Below, in pieces: positions 13,231 to 16,068 of a stretch of DNA of 16,068 nt. Each line of letters starts with the position of its first letter. The stretch's first letter is position 1. Source of the stretch: Oscillospiraceae bacterium (lineage in GTDB: Bacteria; Bacillota; Clostridia; Oscillospirales; Ruminococcaceae); assembly GCA_015067375.1 (NCBI GenBank), contig SVMQ01000028.1:1-16068 (forward strand). Reading direction: 5' to 3'. The notes beneath the pieces were generated by a model. The model was not told the origin of the DNA. It saw only the letters and a program-made list of their open reading frames with translations, and searched no databases. The translations under genes and the position numbers were made by a program.

Positions 13231-13258
13231 GTTACAGTTCAGTTACAAAGCGGTTACA
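13231..13258 (+). repeat. Three GTTACA direct repeats at 11-bp period (candidate response-regulator operator)
   Basis: GTTACA occurs at 13231-13236, 13242-13247 and 13253-13258, exactly 11 bases apart, so all three lie on the same face of the helix. The first and third extend to GGTTACAGTT. The array ends 14 bases upstream of a promoter -35. This spacing and the TTACA core resemble Pho boxes bound by PhoP/PhoB and related OmpR-family regulators. The regulator is not encoded in this window. Confidence 0.65.
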
Positions 13259-13272
13259 GTTTGGAAACCCTG

Positions 13273-13301
13273 TTGCAATAAGCGCCTCAGCGTTGTACAA
13301 T
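13273..13301 (+). promoter_or_regulatory. Sigma-A promoter of the lipoprotein gene
   Basis: TTGCAA (13273-13278), 17 bases, TACAAT (13296-13301). Predicted start is near 13308. The leader is only about 15 nt and begins just before the GGGGGTG ribosome binding site. Confidence 0.7.
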
Positions 13302-13322
13302 AGCATCATGGGGGTGTATATC

Positions 13323-15350
13323 ATGAAAAGATACTGCGCATTTTTACTGGCAGCCGTAATGCTTCTGACTGCTTGTTCGGGCGAAGCAGAGATATCTTCT
13401 GCCGATAGCATACAGGCTCATTCTACCGCCGAAGCAGCTCAGCCGACTACGGAGCTGCCCGAGGTCACAGAAGAAGCGACTGCTGAGCCGATACAGACAA
13501 CATCAACAACGGATGTTGAGCCTGAGCCTGTTCCAGAGCAGCAAAACGAGCCTTTAAAGCTTACTGTAAGATCTGACGAAGAACGAGTAGAATACTTCCT
13601 GCCGATCAGGGTGATCGAGCCTGAATACCTGCCCGAAAACGAATTCCCGAATCCCTCTCATATCGCTTTGGCAAAGGAAGCCTGCTGGCAGGACGAAGAT
13701 ATACAGATACAGATTGAGGATTTCCGCTCAATACTGGAAGAGAGCCGTATCTATCCACGCTGCGTGGACGAACTGTGGGTAGAACAGGCGATAAGCTATG
13801 ACTTCGACAACGATGGAACAGATGAGAGCGTCATCGTATTGACAGTGCCGTCTTACCACTGGATAGGCACGGCGATGATATACTATTGCGACGATCAAAA
13901 TATCACGCTGCTGGACAGGGGCAATCCCGAGCCTGTGATAAAGCTTGTGCAGTGCGGCGAGCATAACTCGCTGTTTCTTGGGGTGACAGGCGGCGTGAGC
14001 GGCTACTGGCACAGTATATGGTCGTGTACGGACGAGGGCATGAAAATGTCGGTAGGCACTTCAGACGGCAGCATCAGCATAGAATTCCGCGATACCTACC
14101 TGCTGTGCTATCCGAAATATTCGTCGCGCGCTTATCCCGTGGTGTGCGATAACTACGGGCGTTTCTGTCAGATACAGCCTGTGCATATAACGGAACAGGA
14201 ATTCCGTTCGCGCGTCGAAAACGGCATGGTGCTGCTGCGGCAGCTGTCCGAAAGCGGACGCCCCATAGACGACATCATCACCATAGGCTACTATGATTTC
14301 TTTCTGAAAAGCGGAGAGGAGTATCTGTATTTCTCGGCGGAGGACGGCACCGCGGAGATTTGCGCGGATGAGCTGAAGGTGTACAGCGAATATTCGGAAA
14401 GCTGCTTTGCAGATGAGCTTATCGAGTTCGATTTTCCTGCCGCCGCGGATGCTGCCGCGCTTTATCCTGTGGCAGCAGGCAATGGCACAGACTACATTCC
14501 GCTGAGCTATATCGATACTGTACCTATAACCGACGAGTGGCAGTTTTCCGAGCTTTCAGCGCTGAAAGAATGGTGGTTTTCCAATAAAGAGTTTATGGAT
14601 GGACTTCCCGATAGTATAAAGCCCGCTGCAGCGTCTGAAATATATTTTGAATACGGTCTTAAATACGATATAGACAGCGATGGCGAGCAAGAGAGCATTA
14701 TCGTGCTGAATATGGCACCCCCACCCGAGATATACGGCTGCAACGGTATCTTCCTTTGTGATAACGATAAGTTCTATACCTTGTTCAAGGGCGGAAATGT
14801 GGGCGCAAGCGTAAACCTGCTGCAAGGCGGAGATAATGTGTACATCATGTTCAATTCAATGGCTGGCGCTATAGGCTACGACGCGGATATCTGCTCCTAC
14901 CGCAACGGCGAGCTGACACGTCATATCCAAAGCGACGGAGAGTGTATGCTGATAAGGTTGCACAAGGACGGATATCTGCTTTGCTCCCCAAAATACGCGT
15001 GGGCGACATGGGCAGCGATGCTATGCCCTGACGGTGTATTCCGTCAGCTTGGCAACGAGGAGATAACGCGAGAGGACTTTATCGCTCATGTGCAGGGCGG
15101 CGAAAAGCTGCTGAGCCGCATGGCTCACAAGGGCATGGAGATGACCTCTATAGTCACCGCAGGCTATCTCAGCTACTGGGTGTACTACGAGAGCGAGAAT
15201 GAGTATGCGTCCTCAGACGGGAACAAGATATACTTCGACCTGCTTGAGGGCTACGCGCATGTAAGATCCTACAAAAATCACAACTGGAATAACGGCTATG
15301 TACTGACAGACGAGGTGCTGACAGGTGTGGATGTTTGGGCGCTGCAATGA
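13323..15350 (+). CDS. Surface lipoprotein with tandemly duplicated domain, function unknown
   Basis: The 675-residue product has a lipoprotein signal (MKRYC, a hydrophobic core, then LTAC with C18 as the lipidated residue). A Thr/Pro/Glu-rich linker (about 20-75) follows, then two related domains near 110-355 and 405-645. They align by eye: YDFDNDGTDES (159-169) with YDIDSDGEQES (448-458), and DTYLLCYPKY (257-266) with DGYLLCSPKY (549-558). The ITxxxF helices and the following IxxxGY segments also match. Each copy has one D-x-D-x-D-G-x-x-E loop (D160/162/164, E168; D449/451/453, E457), like calcium-binding EF-hand or dockerin-type loops. ATG 13323 has GGGGG eight bases upstream; an upstream ATG at 13293 lies inside the promoter. 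It stands alone. A ligand or enzyme activity cannot be named. Confidence 0.85.
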   Translation: MKRYCAFLLAAVMLLTACSGEAEISSADSIQAHSTAEAAQPTTELPEVTEEATAEPIQTTSTTDVEPEPVPEQQNEPLKLTVRSDEERVEYFLPIRVIEPEYLPENEFPNPSHIALAKEACWQDEDIQIQIEDFRSILEESRIYPRCVDELWVEQAISYDFDNDGTDESVIVLTVPSYHWIGTAMIYYCDDQNITLLDRGNPEPVIKLVQCGEHNSLFLGVTGGVSGYWHSIWSCTDEGMKMSVGTSDGSISIEFRDTYLLCYPKYSSRAYPVVCDNYGRFCQIQPVHITEQEFRSRVENGMVLLRQLSESGRPIDDIITIGYYDFFLKSGEEYLYFSAEDGTAEICADELKVYSEYSESCFADELIEFDFPAAADAAALYPVAAGNGTDYIPLSYIDTVPITDEWQFSELSALKEWWFSNKEFMDGLPDSIKPAAASEIYFEYGLKYDIDSDGEQESIIVLNMAPPPEIYGCNGIFLCDNDKFYTLFKGGNVGASVNLLQGGDNVYIMFNSMAGAIGYDADICSYRNGELTRHIQSDGECMLIRLHKDGYLLCSPKYAWATWAAMLCPDGVFRQLGNEEITREDFIAHVQGGEKLLSRMAHKGMEMTSIVTAGYLSYWVYYESENEYASSDGNKIYFDLLEGYAHVRSYKNHNWNNGYVLTDEVLTGVDVWALQ

Positions 15351-15382
15351 TAGATTTGTGTAACTTTTTTAAGTAAATCGTA

Positions 15383-15411
15383 TTGACAACTGTCGAATAC
15401 AGGAGTATAAT
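15383..15411 (+). promoter_or_regulatory. Perfect consensus sigma-A promoter of galE
   Basis: TTGACA (15383-15388), 17 bases, TATAAT (15406-15411): a 12/12 consensus match. The predicted leader is about 30 nt. No clear terminator separates it from the lipoprotein gene upstream. Confidence 0.85.
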
Positions 15412-15447
15412 TAATATGTATTCTTATTTGATCGGAGGTCATACATC

Positions 15448-16068
15448 ATGGCTATTTTAGTTACAGGCGGCGCAGGCTTTATCGGCTCACATACCTGTGT
15501 GGAGCTGCTCAATGCAGGCGAAGAGATCGTCGTAATGGACAACTTCTACAACTCCAACTCCAAGGCTCTTGACGGTATCCGCGAGATAACGGGCAAGGAC
15601 TTCAAATTCTACGAGGCAGATATGCTGGATATGGCGGCGGTAGATCAGATATTCTCCGAAAACGAGATCGAGGCTGTTATCCATTTTGCCGGCTACAAGT
15701 GCGTTCCCGAGAGCGTTAAAAAGCCGCTGATGTATTACTCCAACAATCTGCGCGGTACTTTCAACATCCTTGAGTGCATGAAGAAGTACGGCTGCACAAG
15801 ATTTGTATTCAGCTCCTCCGCGACAGTTTACGGCATCCCTGAAACCGTTCCCGTAAAGGAGGATTTCCCCCTCTCTGCTATCAACCCCTACGGCAGCACA
15901 AAGCTCATTATCGAGAACCTCTGCCGCGAGATGGCTGCATCCAGCGACAAGTGGAGCTTCATCCTGCTTCGCTATTTCAATCCTGTCGGCGCTCATGAAA
16001 GCGGAAAGATCGGTGAGGATCCCAACGGCATCCCCAACAACCTTATGCCTATCGTTCTTGATAAGGCA
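15448..16068 (+). CDS. galE: UDP-glucose 4-epimerase (partial, 3' end beyond window)
   Basis: GalE interconverts UDP-glucose and UDP-galactose using bound NAD+, in the Leloir pathway and in supply of galactose for surface glycans. The first 207 residues are present of about 335-340 expected. They show the Rossmann NAD motif TGGAGFIGSH (6-15), the DNF motif at 31-33 that contacts the NAD ribose, S124 in SSSATVYG, and the catalytic pair Y148/K152 in NPYGSTK. This makes it a short-chain dehydrogenase/reductase of the extended type. GGAGGT (15434-15439) lies eight bases before ATG 15448. Other UDP-sugar epimerases share these motifs, but the overall sequence is typical of GalE. The frame is still open at the window end. 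Confidence 0.94.
   Translation, partial: MAILVTGGAGFIGSHTCVELLNAGEEIVVMDNFYNSNSKALDGIREITGKDFKFYEADMLDMAAVDQIFSENEIEAVIHFAGYKCVPESVKKPLMYYSNNLRGTFNILECMKKYGCTRFVFSSSATVYGIPETVPVKEDFPLSAINPYGSTKLIIENLCREMAASSDKWSFILLRYFNPVGAHESGKIGEDPNGIPNNLMPIVLDKA

Noticed and set aside
13231..13258. GTTACA repeats as a possible CRISPR or attachment site
   Set aside because: Units are six bases at an 11-bp period without spacers, and no integrase or cas gene is near; a regulator-binding array fits better.

Overview
The window looks like a low-to-mid GC Firmicute of the class Clostridia, most likely a Ruminococcus-type member of the Oscillospirales. Three things point there: a cmk-plsC-ispH/rpsA cluster with IspH fused to ribosomal protein S1, a whiA/rapZ/murB/hprK cluster of Gram-positive type, and many sigma-A promoters with strong AGGAGG ribosome binding sites. 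The genus call is inference from gene order and families; no phylogeny was run.

Layout. Positions 1-129 carry the C-terminus of an HI0933/BaiN-type flavoprotein. After a promoter and a terminator-like leader hairpin, the forward operon 344-3575 encodes cytidylate kinase, a PlsC-type acyltransferase and an IspH-S1 fusion, ending in a strong terminator. Next is an accessory block (3657-5380): a reverse-strand XRE regulator divergent from a zinc-ribbon/TM2-like membrane protein and a two-TM coiled-coil protein. The shared intergenic region has a perfect consensus promoter followed at once by a terminator-like hairpin. From 5460 to 6526 (reverse) lie an iron-sulfur-type flavoprotein and a small four-TM protein (TIGR04086-like). 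An unrecognised forward gene (6650-7168) converges through a shared hairpin on an AT-rich reverse gene of unknown function (7212-7943).

The reverse operon 12703 to 7968 reads hprK, ROK sugar kinase, murB, rapZ, whiA. It joins carbon-catabolite signalling (HPr kinase, glucokinase-like enzyme, RapZ) to peptidoglycan precursor synthesis (MurB) and growth/division control (WhiA). The yvcK/glmR gene that often sits between rapZ and whiA is absent here. Divergent from hprK is a 71-residue four-cysteine protein with its own promoter and terminator. A large lipoprotein gene (13323-15350) follows; its product is an internally duplicated secreted protein, and its promoter is preceded by three GTTACA repeats at exactly 11-bp spacing, as expected for a PhoB/OmpR-family regulator. 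The window ends inside galE, which has a perfect consensus promoter.

The points most worth following are the internal ribosome binding site inside the ispH-rpsA fusion, the two promoter-proximal terminator-like leaders (256-290 and 4115-4162), the 11-bp-phased GTTACA array, and the unrecognised XRE/zinc-ribbon/coiled-coil membrane module. No RNA genes, insertion sequences or CRISPR arrays were seen, and no gene-free stretch exceeds 300 bases.
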